The notes under the pieces are model-generated. The model saw only the letters and a list, made by a program, of their open reading frames with translations. It made no database searches and had not been told where the DNA came from. A stretch of 64,000 bases of DNA. It comes from Bacillota bacterium (GTDB lineage Bacteria > Bacillota > Clostridia > Lachnospirales > Anaerotignaceae). The position numbers and the translations under genes were made by a program. This document shows, in pieces, positions 7,130-15,443 of the stretch (position 1 is its first letter; each line of letters opens with the position of its first letter). Location: NCBI GenBank assembly GCA_019422105.1, contig JAHZDZ010000011.1, forward strand, positions 62,001-126,000, in the 5' to 3' direction.

Positions 7130-9298
7130 ATGGATTATGATGAAAAGATGGAAGACAGAAAAGAAAAAATAATGTGCTTTGTCAGAGATGAACAGTATAT
7201 TCCGTTGAAAAGAAAACAGGCGGCGCAGCTTTTGCAGGTGCCAAAGGAGGATATGGAAGCATTTCAGCAGATAATTGCTGATTTATTAAAGGAAGGCAAA
7301 CTCATTGAGACAAAAAAGGGAAAGCTGATGCTGCCGGAGAAGCTGAATATGGTGGCGGGAACCTTTCTCAGCCATTCCAAGGGCTTTGGCTTTGTTTCCA
7401 CGGACAATCCTGATGAGAAGGATATTTTTATCCCGGCTAACAGCGTAAACGGCGCCATGCACAGGGACAGAGTGCTGTGTAAGGTATTATATCCAGCCCA
7501 TGAGGATAAGCGGGCCGAGGGGGAAATTATCCGTATTATTGAGCGTGGAAAGACAAGTATTGTCGGCACCTTTGAGCAGGGAAACGGCTTTGGCTTTGTG
7601 ACGCCGGATGATCAGAAAATTGCCCGCGATATTTTTATTGCGAAGGAGGATACCAAGGGAGCTGTCACAGGCCATAAGGTAGTGGTTGAAATAACAAAAT
7701 GGCCTGAGGAACGCAGAAATCCTGAGGGCAGGGTTGTGGAGATATTGGGTCATATTGACGATCCGGGCGTGGATATACTCTCTATTATCAGGCAGTTTGA
7801 TTTGCCTGTCGAATTTCCGCAGGAAGTGCTTCAGCAGATAGAAAACATTGAAACGGAAGTGGATCCGAAGGAAATAGAGGGCAGGGAGGACCTGAGAGAG
7901 ATTCAGATGGTGACTATAGACGGGGAGGACGCAAAGGATTTGGACGATGCTGTGTCGCTCAGTATTCTCCCAAACGGCAATTTCAAGCTGGGTGTTCACA
8001 TAGCTGATGTTTCCCATTATGTGACGGAGAAATCGCCTCTTGATGTGGAGGCGCTGAAGAGAGGAACCAGTGTGTATTTGGTGGACAGAGTCATTCCCAT
8101 GATACCCCATAAGCTCTCTAACGGCATCTGCTCCCTGAATCCTGAGGTTGACAGGCTGGCATTAAGCTGTTTGATGGAAATCAATAAAAGCGGCAATGTC
8201 GTGAACCATAAAATCGCTAAGTCCGTTATCAGGACAAATGCCAGGATGACTTATACGGCAGTGGCCAAAATTTTGGAGGATGAGGACGAGGAAACCATAG
8301 CAAGATACAGTTCTTTCGTGGAAATGTTCCGAAATATGGAAAAGCTGCGCAATATCCTCTTGGAAAAAAGGATAAAAAGAGGAGCGGTCAATTTTGATTT
8401 TCCGGAGTCGAAAATTATACTGGACGAAGAGGGAAAGCCAATAGACATCAGGCCCTATGAGAGAAATGTGGCAACCAGTATTATTGAAGAATTTATGCTG
8501 GTATGCAATGAAACCATTGCGGAGGATTATTTCTGGCAGGATATGCCTTTTGTATACCGTAACCATGAGGTGCCGGATGACGAGAAGATACAGAAGCTTG
8601 AAGAATTTATCAGCAATTTTGGCTACCGTGTCAAGGGCAAGGGAGATTTGCATCCTATGGCCTTGCAGCAGATACTGAAAAAGGCAGAGGGAAGGCCGGA
8701 AGAACACATTATAAGCCGCGTGGTACTCAGAAGTATGAAGCAGGCGCGGTATGTGTCGGAGAATACGGGGCATTTTGGCCTTGCAGCACAATACTACTGT
8801 CATTTTACATCTCCTATCAGACGGTATCCCGATCTGCAGATACACCGTATCATAAAGGAAAATATTGACAGCGGGATCAGCGATAAGCGCAGACGGTTCT
8901 ACGATAAAAACCTGCCTGAGGTGGCAAAGCAGTGTTCTATGCGTGAGAGAGTCGCCGAGGATGCGGAGCGTGAGACAGATGACCTGAAAAAGGTACAGTT
9001 CATGGCCGATAAAATTGGCAATGTCTATGACGGCATGATTTCAGGGGTTACCGGATGGGGGATTTACGTGGAGCTTCCCAATACCATTGAGGGCATGATT
9101 GCAGTGGCAAATCTGGATGACGATTATTACATTTTCGATGAGGCTCATATGATGTTTGTCGGAGAGCGAACGAAAAAAACCTATCGTCTGGGAGATAAGG
9201 TAAAGGTTCAGGTTGTCAGGGCAAATGTGGAGATGAGAAATATTGATTTTGCTTTTGTGGAGAATGAGGAAGAGGACGTGGAAGAGTCAGACAGTTAA
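7130..9298 (+). CDS. rnr: Ribonuclease R
   Basis: A 722-residue 3'-5' exoribonuclease that degrades structured RNA and assists trans-translation. Order: N-terminal winged helix (1-80), two cold-shock OB folds (GTFLSHSKGFGFV; GTFEQGNGFGFV), RNB catalytic domain with the metal-binding signature DGEDAKDLDDAVSL (about 263-276), VYLVDRVIPMIPHKLSNG, and a C-terminal S1 domain (MISGVTGWGIYVEL) with an acidic tail. ATG 7130 is preferred because aaaggggtg precedes it; a GTG at 7106 is in frame but has no good site. It sits between secG and smpB-ssrA, the common Gram-positive arrangement, although an S41 peptidase on the other strand intervenes. Confidence 0.96.
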   Translation: MDYDEKMEDRKEKIMCFVRDEQYIPLKRKQAAQLLQVPKEDMEAFQQIIADLLKEGKLIETKKGKLMLPEKLNMVAGTFLSHSKGFGFVSTDNPDEKDIFIPANSVNGAMHRDRVLCKVLYPAHEDKRAEGEIIRIIERGKTSIVGTFEQGNGFGFVTPDDQKIARDIFIAKEDTKGAVTGHKVVVEITKWPEERRNPEGRVVEILGHIDDPGVDILSIIRQFDLPVEFPQEVLQQIENIETEVDPKEIEGREDLREIQMVTIDGEDAKDLDDAVSLSILPNGNFKLGVHIADVSHYVTEKSPLDVEALKRGTSVYLVDRVIPMIPHKLSNGICSLNPEVDRLALSCLMEINKSGNVVNHKIAKSVIRTNARMTYTAVAKILEDEDEETIARYSSFVEMFRNMEKLRNILLEKRIKRGAVNFDFPESKIILDEEGKPIDIRPYERNVATSIIEEFMLVCNETIAEDYFWQDMPFVYRNHEVPDDEKIQKLEEFISNFGYRVKGKGDLHPMALQQILKKAEGRPEEHIISRVVLRSMKQARYVSENTGHFGLAAQYYCHFTSPIRRYPDLQIHRIIKENIDSGISDKRRRFYDKNLPEVAKQCSMRERVAEDAERETDDLKKVQFMADKIGNVYDGMISGVTGWGIYVELPNTIEGMIAVANLDDDYYIFDEAHMMFVGERTKKTYRLGDKVKVQVVRANVEMRNIDFAFVENEEEDVEESDS

Positions 9299-9413
9299 AA
9301 AAACAAGGGTATCCGGCGAAAACTTACCGCAGGGTTCGGGCTTTTCCATATACTTACTTTAACTTCTGGTTTCGCCCATATCTTCTCGCTTTTTGTAAAG
9401 AGCGAAACAAAAT

Positions 9414-9449
9414 TTTGCAGGAACCGCGTATTTACACGGTTCCTGCAAA
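9414..9449. terminator. Strong 13-bp hairpin in rnr/peptidase intergenic region
   Basis: Perfect arms tttgcaggaaccg and cggttcctgcaaa. On the minus strand it is followed by aattttgtttcg, on the plus strand by gttata, so it fits best as a terminator for the S41 gene or as a shared one between convergent genes. The rest of 9299-9693 holds nothing else I can support. Confidence 0.5.
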
Positions 9450-9693
9450 GTTATAGGGAGAACCCTTAAAATTAGACTTATCGGCGTACCAAGAAGGATA
9501 AAGTTTCTTCTTTGCTATTTATAGGCCATTTTGGCCCTGGACTTTGCTCAGTGCTTCCCGTTATTACATAAAATAAGGCATACCTTTAGAAAGCTGGATA
9601 AATACGCGGTTTAAAAGGAGTTAAGAGTAATCCTAAAGAAATTTCAGGAATAGGTTTAAAATTTTATTTTTTCAGCAGAAAAATCAATGAAAA

Positions 9694-10647
9694 TTATTTG
9701 CCATTTTCAGCGAGGTTTTGGGCATAGCTGATAATGCCGTCTCCCTCTGTGTCATAGGAAATATCGGGGGCAATGCCGATTTGGTGTATGCATTCACCCT
9801 TCGGAGCCAGCCAGAGGAACACAGTCGCTTTGAGCGCATAGCCTTTGGTTACGGGTATGGTTATCTGTCCGATTCCCTTTCCGTAGGTATTGCTGCCGAT
9901 TAAAGTAACGTTTGAAAGATTTTCTTTCAGCGCGGCAATGAAGTTTTCAGATGCGCTGGCGGAATACTCGTTTTGGAGTATCATGATATTGTCAAATACC
10001 AGCTTTGCGTCCTGCTTTGCGTAGTATGTTTTTGTAAGAAGGTCAGATCTTGCTTCATCTGTGGCGATTATCTGTCCCTTTTCCAAAAACAGATCAGCCA
10101 TTGCATTGAGAGCATCTGTATCGCCGCCAAGATTATTTCTCAAATCTATGATGATATTGTCATATTGAGATAAAAAATCGCTGTTATCATATAAAAAGTC
10201 CTTTGTGTAGCTGGAAAAATTGGATAGCTTCAAATAAGCTGTTTGGCTGCTTAATTCCTCTGTGTAGGATTCATCCGCTTCTATTTTGTCGTCTGTTTTC
10301 ATTTTCTGATACTTTTCAGGCGTGTACTGGTAAGTATACTTATCATTGTTGATATTCCGTATCTCCTCTGTAACAGAGGCTATCACCATATTGTCAAAGT
10401 AAGTATAATAGCTGCCATTTACATCCCTGCCCAGTTTTTCTTCGTAAAGCTTGTCCAATGCATCGGTATAAATATAGTTTTGGCTAATCAAGTGTTTGAA
10501 AACCAGATAGTCAAAATTCAGGTAAGTGTAATAGGAAACGCCCATAATGAATACGGCGAATATACAGGAAAGCCAGATCGTACGCTTTTTCAGCCTGCGG
10601 TATTTTTCCTCTATCGTCAGCTCTTTTTTGTTCCTTTTTAAACGCAT
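9694..10647 (-). CDS. S41 family (C-terminal processing-like) serine peptidase, membrane-anchored
   Basis: A 317-residue protein. One membrane segment at about 24-44 anchors it with the catalytic part outside. The S41 core is recognisable: IIIDLRNNLGGD (about 165-176), the nucleophile region EYSASASENF (Ser231) and the general-base Lys257 in TYGKGIGQ. The Ser-to-Lys spacing is 26, one more than in E. coli Tsp. No PDZ domain is visible, so it is shorter than CtpA/CtpB and may not use C-terminal substrate recognition in the usual way. It is convergent with rnr and divergent from smpB, an unusual interruption of the rnr-smpB-ssrA block. The substrate is unknown. Confidence 0.87.
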   Translation of the reverse strand: MRLKRNKKELTIEEKYRRLKKRTIWLSCIFAVFIMGVSYYTYLNFDYLVFKHLISQNYIYTDALDKLYEEKLGRDVNGSYYTYFDNMVIASVTEEIRNINNDKYTYQYTPEKYQKMKTDDKIEADESYTEELSSQTAYLKLSNFSSYTKDFLYDNSDFLSQYDNIIIDLRNNLGGDTDALNAMADLFLEKGQIIATDEARSDLLTKTYYAKQDAKLVFDNIMILQNEYSASASENFIAALKENLSNVTLIGSNTYGKGIGQITIPVTKGYALKATVFLWLAPKGECIHQIGIAPDISYDTEGDGIISYAQNLAENGK

Positions 10648-10975
10648 TATTTATCACCTGCTCTGCTTAGAATTTTTTGTTTCTGACAAAATGAAGGTAG
10701 TAAATGAAACGGATTTCTAAGAAGTTACTTGAATCAAAAGTATGATTGTCTTTTGCTCTCTACAGGGTACCTCTTCATAAAACACAGGTTTGGGTATTTT
10801 ATATTGGCATAAGCTGTCATATCGCATAAACCACTCATAACAGAATGTTTTGGTATGCTGTTACGAAAATAAACAAATAGCTTATTTATTTTAGGCGACT
10901 GAGTATTATTATACATTTTGACATATAAAAAAGCAAAAGAAAGAATTGACACGAATTTTGTAACAGGATAGTAAC

Positions 10976-11003
10976 TTGCATTTTGAAATGATTATGATAT
11001 AAT
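10976..11003 (+). promoter_or_regulatory. smpB promoter
   Basis: TTGCAT at 10976-10981 and TATAAT at 10998-11003, 16-base spacer, 63 bases before the SmpB start. The remaining intergenic DNA from 10648 is AT-rich and holds no gene I can support. Confidence 0.65.
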
Positions 11004-11066
11004 GAATAAGCAATTTTAGTGTCTGACAATGATAGAGACATTGTTTTACCAAAGAGGTGTTACGAT

Positions 11067-11540
11067 ATGGCGAAGGAAAAATCATCACGCCTGATTGCTC
11101 AAAATAAAAAAGCATATCATGATTATTTTATTGAGGAAACGTTTCAGGCAGGGATTGCTTTATCCGGCACCGAGGTCAAATCACTCAGGGAGGGAAAATG
11201 CAGTCTTAAGGAAAGCTTTATCCGTATTGAAAACGGAGAGGCTTTGATTTACAGTATGCATATAAGTCCCTATGAGCAGGGCAATATCTTTAACAAGGAT
11301 CCGCTCAGGACGAGAAAGCTTTTGCTGCACAAAGCGGAAATAAACAAGATTCAGGGTGCTGTCACGGCGACGGGCTACACAGTTGTTCCGTTAAGGGTTT
11401 ATTTCCATAAGAGTCTGGTCAAGGTGGATATTGGTATTGCAAAGGGCAAAAAGCTCTACGATAAGCGCGACACAATCGCGAAGAAGGACCAGATGCGCCA
11501 GGCGGAGAAAGAGTTTAAGATAAGAAACCTTACTCTGTAA
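11067..11540 (+). CDS. smpB: SsrA-binding protein SmpB
   Basis: A 157-residue oligonucleotide-binding-fold protein that loads tmRNA onto stalled ribosomes. Conserved parts include NKKAYHDYFIEETFQAGIALSGTEVKSLREG, YEQGNIFNKDP, LLLHKAEI and the basic C-terminal tail GKKLYDKRDTIAKKD that reads the empty mRNA channel. ATG 11067 is chosen because aagaggtg lies 7 bases before it; an upstream in-frame start at 11019 would add residues not found in the family. Its RNA partner ssrA begins 4 bases after the stop codon. Confidence 0.97.
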   Translation: MAKEKSSRLIAQNKKAYHDYFIEETFQAGIALSGTEVKSLREGKCSLKESFIRIENGEALIYSMHISPYEQGNIFNKDPLRTRKLLLHKAEINKIQGAVTATGYTVVPLRVYFHKSLVKVDIGIAKGKKLYDKRDTIAKKDQMRQAEKEFKIRNLTL

Positions 11541-11543
11541 TCT

Positions 11544-11895
11544 GGGGCTGTAATGGTTTCGACGGGAGTTTTGAAGACAGGAATAGCCATCCGCAGTCCC
11601 GGTTAGCTGCGTCAAAAAGCCGGAAACTTTTAAAAAGAAAAGACAAAGATTATTCTTTAATGGCAGCCTAAGCGCTGCCCGTCAGCCTCTAATCTCCTGC
11701 AGTTAGAGTCACTGGCGCCGACTATGCGGGGCACTTTTCTGCTTAAGCTTTGCGGCAGAAAAAGATTTATGAAGCTACTGAATCCTTCAGCCTGTTGTTC
11801 GGCGGTTGGGTGAGGGAATTCTAAAAGAGCAACTGTGATGGGAGAAGTTCTTGTTGAAGGGCTTTCGGACAGGAGTTCGATTCTCCTCAGCTCCA
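11544..11895 (+). ncRNA. ssrA: Transfer-messenger RNA
   Basis: The 5' end GGGGCUGUAAUGGUUUCGACGGG and 3' end GGAGUUCGAUUCUCC then CAGCUCCA form the tRNA-like acceptor and T-arm; the 7-bp acceptor stem pairs GGGGCUG with CAGCUCC. CCA is not encoded. A reading frame at 11639-11671 ends ...DKDYSLMAA-stop, the proteolysis tag; its resume codon is uncertain because no GCN codon stands at the expected place. Length of about 352 is normal. It works with SmpB (directly upstream) and is the best-supported RNA gene in the window. Confidence 0.97.
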
Positions 11896-11900
11896 TACTC

Positions 11901-11941
11901 AAAAAGCGCCGCAAACACATTGTGTTTGCGGCGCTTTTTTT
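11901..11941 (+). terminator. ssrA terminator
   Basis: A 14-bp GC-rich stem (gcgccgcaaacaca / tgtgtttgcggcgc) with A-run before and seven T after. Confidence 0.95.
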
Positions 11942-12116
11942 ACTGGTGCAAAAAACGGCATTAAGGAAACAAACATATTATTCCGCAAACCTGCCGGTTA
12001 AAATGGCTGATGCTGTTATATTTCAGTATTGAATTAAATAGTTTAATTTACAAATTTGTATATTTTTTTTTGATAGAAGATGTTAGATTGAATTTTATTG
12101 TAAATAAAATTATTTA

Positions 12117-12163
12117 TTGACTATTTTTGAAATATTTTATATACTACATATGTACCGGGTACA
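12117..12163 (+). promoter_or_regulatory. Promoter and palindrome upstream of secreted protease
   Basis: TTGACT at 12117-12122, 17-base spacer, TATACT at 12140-12145. Just after it lies tgtaccgggtaca (12151-12163), a 6-bp inverted repeat around one base, placed at the expected transcription start, where a repressor could bind. Confidence 0.7.
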
Positions 12164-12213
12164 AATGTAAGTGATTGAAATTAAGCTAAAATTAGAGAAA
12201 AGGGGAGAGGGAT

Positions 12214-13362
12214 ATGAAAAAGTTAATTTTATTAATTTTAATGTTTGCAATGGCTATTGGTATATCAAGCGTATCATATGCGAATGATAAAGATTTATCA
12301 TTTGAAGAAATATGCAAAGTAGTAGAAGAACACCCTGAATTATATGGAGGAGTATATTTGGAAAATAATATATTACATGTAATACCGTTAGAAAATACAC
12401 CGTATACATATAATTTTTCTAACGGGGATAGGGTAATATACGATGACCCACAAATGTATTCCTATCAGCAGTTGGATGATGCATTTTTAACTTTGAGAGA
12501 GAATCGAAATGAATATGGCATAACAGGATATGGTATAGATGTAGTTGGCAATGGACTATATATATATGCACCAGTTTGGACTGATGAATTGAAGCAAGAA
12601 TTAATTGCTCTTACAGAAATTGAAACTATTGAATTTCGTATTGACAACGGCTTTACAACTCTGCCGGATAATGAGGAAGACAATGTAAATGATGTTGTTA
12701 ATCCATTAGCAAATATTCCCTGGGTTAAGTATGGCACTTTTATTTCTGACTATACGAATGCCGAATCAAAAATGACAGTGGGGGCAATTGCGGAGTATAA
12801 CGGAAAGACGGTTTTAGTTACAGCAGGGCATGCGGTTCTTGGTAAGGGAGACAGAATATATCTTGAAGAAGTTGTCAGTGGTCAGTGGCAAAGAAATTAT
12901 GTTGGCAAAGTAATTGAGAGAAGAATGGAAAACAATATGGATGTATGTTTAATTGAGTTTGATTCTTCTGATGGTGTTGTTCCTTTAAATGATACACGAG
13001 ATGACGGACATGAAATTACAATCGCATTATTTTCAACTCCTAATGTTGGTTCTGAGTATTTGATTTATGGGGCTAAAAACAAAGCTCCTGTTATTGTAAC
13101 GTGTAATAGGGCGGATTTTTACTGGAACAATACGCAATGGTTTTATGACATGGTTGAAATGGAGTATACATCAAGTGCTGTTACAACGGAAGGAGACAGT
13201 GGAGCACCGGTATTTAAAATTCTAGATGGAATCGATGAATATGTACTTACCGGTATTTATAAAGGAAGAAGAACATATAACGATGGAGGCGTTGTGACAT
13301 ATGCTTCAAAATGGTATAATATAAGTGATTATTTTGATTTGAAATTGAAAAAATGGAATTAA
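12214..13362 (+). CDS. Secreted trypsin-fold serine protease
   Basis: A 382-residue protein. A signal peptide (1-23, ending SYA) precedes an N-terminal region with a module at about 83-145 (LDDAFLTLRENRNEYGITGYGI...) and then a chymotrypsin-like domain from about 168. The triad is visible: His206 in VTAGHA, Asp243 in NNMDVCL and Ser329 in TEGDSGAP. The position of the 83-145 module, between signal peptide and catalytic domain, fits an inhibitory prodomain. The next gene encodes a related module without a protease domain. Codons are AT-rich compared with the flanking core genes, suggesting acquisition. ggggagagg precedes the ATG. The substrate is unknown. Confidence 0.88.
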   Translation: MKKLILLILMFAMAIGISSVSYANDKDLSFEEICKVVEEHPELYGGVYLENNILHVIPLENTPYTYNFSNGDRVIYDDPQMYSYQQLDDAFLTLRENRNEYGITGYGIDVVGNGLYIYAPVWTDELKQELIALTEIETIEFRIDNGFTTLPDNEEDNVNDVVNPLANIPWVKYGTFISDYTNAESKMTVGAIAEYNGKTVLVTAGHAVLGKGDRIYLEEVVSGQWQRNYVGKVIERRMENNMDVCLIEFDSSDGVVPLNDTRDDGHEITIALFSTPNVGSEYLIYGAKNKAPVIVTCNRADFYWNNTQWFYDMVEMEYTSSAVTTEGDSGAPVFKILDGIDEYVLTGIYKGRRTYNDGGVVTYASKWYNISDYFDLKLKKWN

Positions 13363-13469
13363 TTTTAATCAAAATTATGACTTACTTTGATTCAGTAGAT
13401 TGCGTTAACGATTCAACTGAATTTAGATAACAATAGTTATTTATTAGATTAGATTCGCTTGAACATAGA

Positions 13470-13508
13470 CAAAGGATATTTACGGTATAAGTATATATCC
13501 TTTGTTTT
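13470..13508 (+). terminator. Intrinsic terminator after protease gene
   Basis: Stem caaaggatat / atatcctttg with a 15-nt loop, then ttttg. It suggests that the protease and stalk-protein genes are separate transcripts. Confidence 0.6.
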
Positions 13509-13610
13509 GTCCTAATTATTTAAAGTTTATGTGGTAAAAAAATCAATGTTAAGTTTTGTCTGCTAAGATCAGCAATGAAAAAACGATACCTATTTGGGGT
13601 GAATACATTT

Positions 13611-14723
13611 ATGAAAAAAACAATTGCAATTGTCATAATATTCAGCATAATTTTTAGTAATTTAGCTCTTGCCGGCAGCATGGAATATACGGATGAGAAA
13701 TTGGAATCTGCTTTTCTGTATCTAAGAGAGCACAGGGAGGACTTGAATATAACCGGATATTCAATAGATTACGCTAATAATGGTTTAAAAATATTAGCAT
13801 TGGAATGGAGTGAGGAAGAAAAAGAAAGCATGAAAGAATTGCTGGGGATTGACAATATTGATTTTAAAGTTGACAACAGTGTCTATTATCCGGATATAAG
13901 CTATGCCAAATCTTTTATTATGAGAATAGGCGAGACTGTAGCTAGTACTCCCAGAGTGGATTATGATATCAAATACCCCTGTAAGATTGAGAATGGTATT
14001 TTAAAGCTGCCAGTCAATACAATATTTGATGTATCGGGTTTTCAAACGGATATTGATTATCATAATAGAATTTTCAGTGTCCGCTTGGGAAGCTATGATT
14101 TGGCTGTTGATGGGAAAGAAAATACGATGAAAATTGGCGGATACAAAATGAAATTGCTTGTTCCTCCTGAATTTACAGAGGATGAATGTTACATAGGTTA
14201 CAATGATTTTACCGGCATTATTGATTATGACGAATTAAATCAGATAATTATATGGAGCGTGGAAATTGGGAATGTATTTCCGGAAGAGATACTGCGTTTT
14301 GTGAAGGAGGAAAGTGAGTGTCCTATAATTGCGGCCTATCTGGAAACTGATAGATTGCTGAGGGATGGTGTACCGATTGCATTGGATACAGATATTTACA
14401 ATAAGGCAGGGTATCTGATGCTGCCTGTCCGTGGACTGTTTACAGCTATGGACACCGGCACTGAGGTAATATGGTATGAGGATAGGAACGTTGTGGAAGT
14501 TTTCAGTGGGAATAATAAAATAGAATTTAGGCCATTTGAAAACAAAATATTCCTCAACACGGAGGAAATTAGTATTTCCGGCTTCATGGACGTGAAAGAC
14601 AACCGTTTGTTTGTGCCGTTGAGGACGTTACAGGCGATAGAAAGCTTATCGGACTATGACGTTTATTGGGATGATTCCAGCAAAGCTGCATTTATAAGAA
14701 CTGGCAGGCCTGATCCGGCTTAA
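13611..14723 (+). CDS. Secreted protein: prodomain-like module plus copper-amine-oxidase N-like (stalk) domains
   Basis: A 370-residue protein starting at ATG 13611 (after ggggtg), which begins a clean signal peptide MKKTIAIVIIFSIIFSNLALA. Residues about 24-85 (ESAFLYLREHREDLNITGYSIDYANNG...) resemble residues 83-145 of the upstream protease. The middle and C-terminal parts contain stalk-domain strands of the copper-amine-oxidase N-terminal type (LMLPVRGLFTAM..EVIWYED; LFVPLRTL..VYWDDSSKAAFI). It has no catalytic residues I recognise. An appealing but unproven idea is that it inhibits or displays its neighbour protease. Codon use is AT-rich like that of the protease. Confidence 0.8.
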   Translation: MKKTIAIVIIFSIIFSNLALAGSMEYTDEKLESAFLYLREHREDLNITGYSIDYANNGLKILALEWSEEEKESMKELLGIDNIDFKVDNSVYYPDISYAKSFIMRIGETVASTPRVDYDIKYPCKIENGILKLPVNTIFDVSGFQTDIDYHNRIFSVRLGSYDLAVDGKENTMKIGGYKMKLLVPPEFTEDECYIGYNDFTGIIDYDELNQIIIWSVEIGNVFPEEILRFVKEESECPIIAAYLETDRLLRDGVPIALDTDIYNKAGYLMLPVRGLFTAMDTGTEVIWYEDRNVVEVFSGNNKIEFRPFENKIFLNTEEISISGFMDVKDNRLFVPLRTLQAIESLSDYDVYWDDSSKAAFIRTGRPDPA

Positions 14724-14802
14724 TGCAAGTTTTATGACAGCTATTGCAATTTACCGGAACTATCCGTATAGTGGTAGTATCTGAAAGGTGAGGTGAAAAA
14801 AC

Positions 14803-15141
14803 ATGAAAAAACTGGAAATTATTATAAAGCCGGAAAAGCTGGAGCTGGTAAAAAAAGCCTTTGATGAGCTTGGTGTATCGGGGCTTATGCTGACCAATAT
14901 TATGGGCTACGGAAACCAGAGGGGGTATGTGCAGGTCTACAGGGGCAGCGAGGTGAATATTGACTTACTTCCCAAAATAAAGGTAGAAACGGTTGTGCAT
15001 GACGATATTTGTGAGACTGTCATAGATGCCATACTGAAAACTGTATCTACAAAGACAGTCGGCGATGGAAAAATATTTGTGTATAATGTGGAGGACGCTG
15101 TGAGAATACGTACAGGGGAACGGTGCAATGATGCTATTTGA
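14803..15141 (+). CDS. glnB: PII-family nitrogen regulatory protein
   Basis: A 112-residue PII protein. Ligand-binding elements are present: KKLEIIIKPEKLE at the N-terminus, the T-loop GYVQVYRGSEVNIDLLPKIKVE (41-62) and GDGKIFVYNVEDAVRIRTGE at the C-terminus. PII binds ATP/ADP and 2-oxoglutarate and signals nitrogen status. Residue 51, the tyrosine uridylylated in enteric bacteria, is valine here, while Tyr46 is kept, so control by uridylylation at Tyr51 is excluded. It is 300 bases upstream of gltB, so a link to glutamate synthase expression or activity is likely. The start follows gaggtg. Confidence 0.94.
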   Translation: MKKLEIIIKPEKLELVKKAFDELGVSGLMLTNIMGYGNQRGYVQVYRGSEVNIDLLPKIKVETVVHDDICETVIDAILKTVSTKTVGDGKIFVYNVEDAVRIRTGERCNDAI

Positions 15142-15268
15142 AGTCGTAATGCCGCTTCTTTAAAGCTGGCAGAGAGCCTATCTGTTATTCAGCTTGCTGG
15201 AACATAAGTCACAGACATTTTTTTCCTGAACATACAAAATGTTTATAGGGGATATAAATTTATATTTA

Positions 15269-15376
15269 TTGATATTGCAGGTCTTCTGTATTATAATAAA
15301 TAACATTACAAGGGAGTATTTGATACCATTTATGCGGTAAAAACGGCGCAGATGGTGTTAAGGACTCCTTTTTTTT
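15269..15376 (+). promoter_or_regulatory. gltB promoter and leader hairpin with T-run
   Basis: TTGATA (15269-15274), 17 bases, TATAAT (15292-15297). About 12 bases after the expected start the leader folds: aagg(g)agt at 15310-15317 pairs with actcctt ending 15370, with an inner accat/atggt pair, and eight T follow (15369-15376). A terminator between promoter and gltB implies attenuation. No known riboswitch consensus was recognised. Confidence 0.6.
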
Positions 15377-15443
15377 GTGCATATTCCAGATATTTTCTGG
15401 GTTGAAAAATATTGAGAGATGAAAAAGAAAAGGGTGAGCATAG

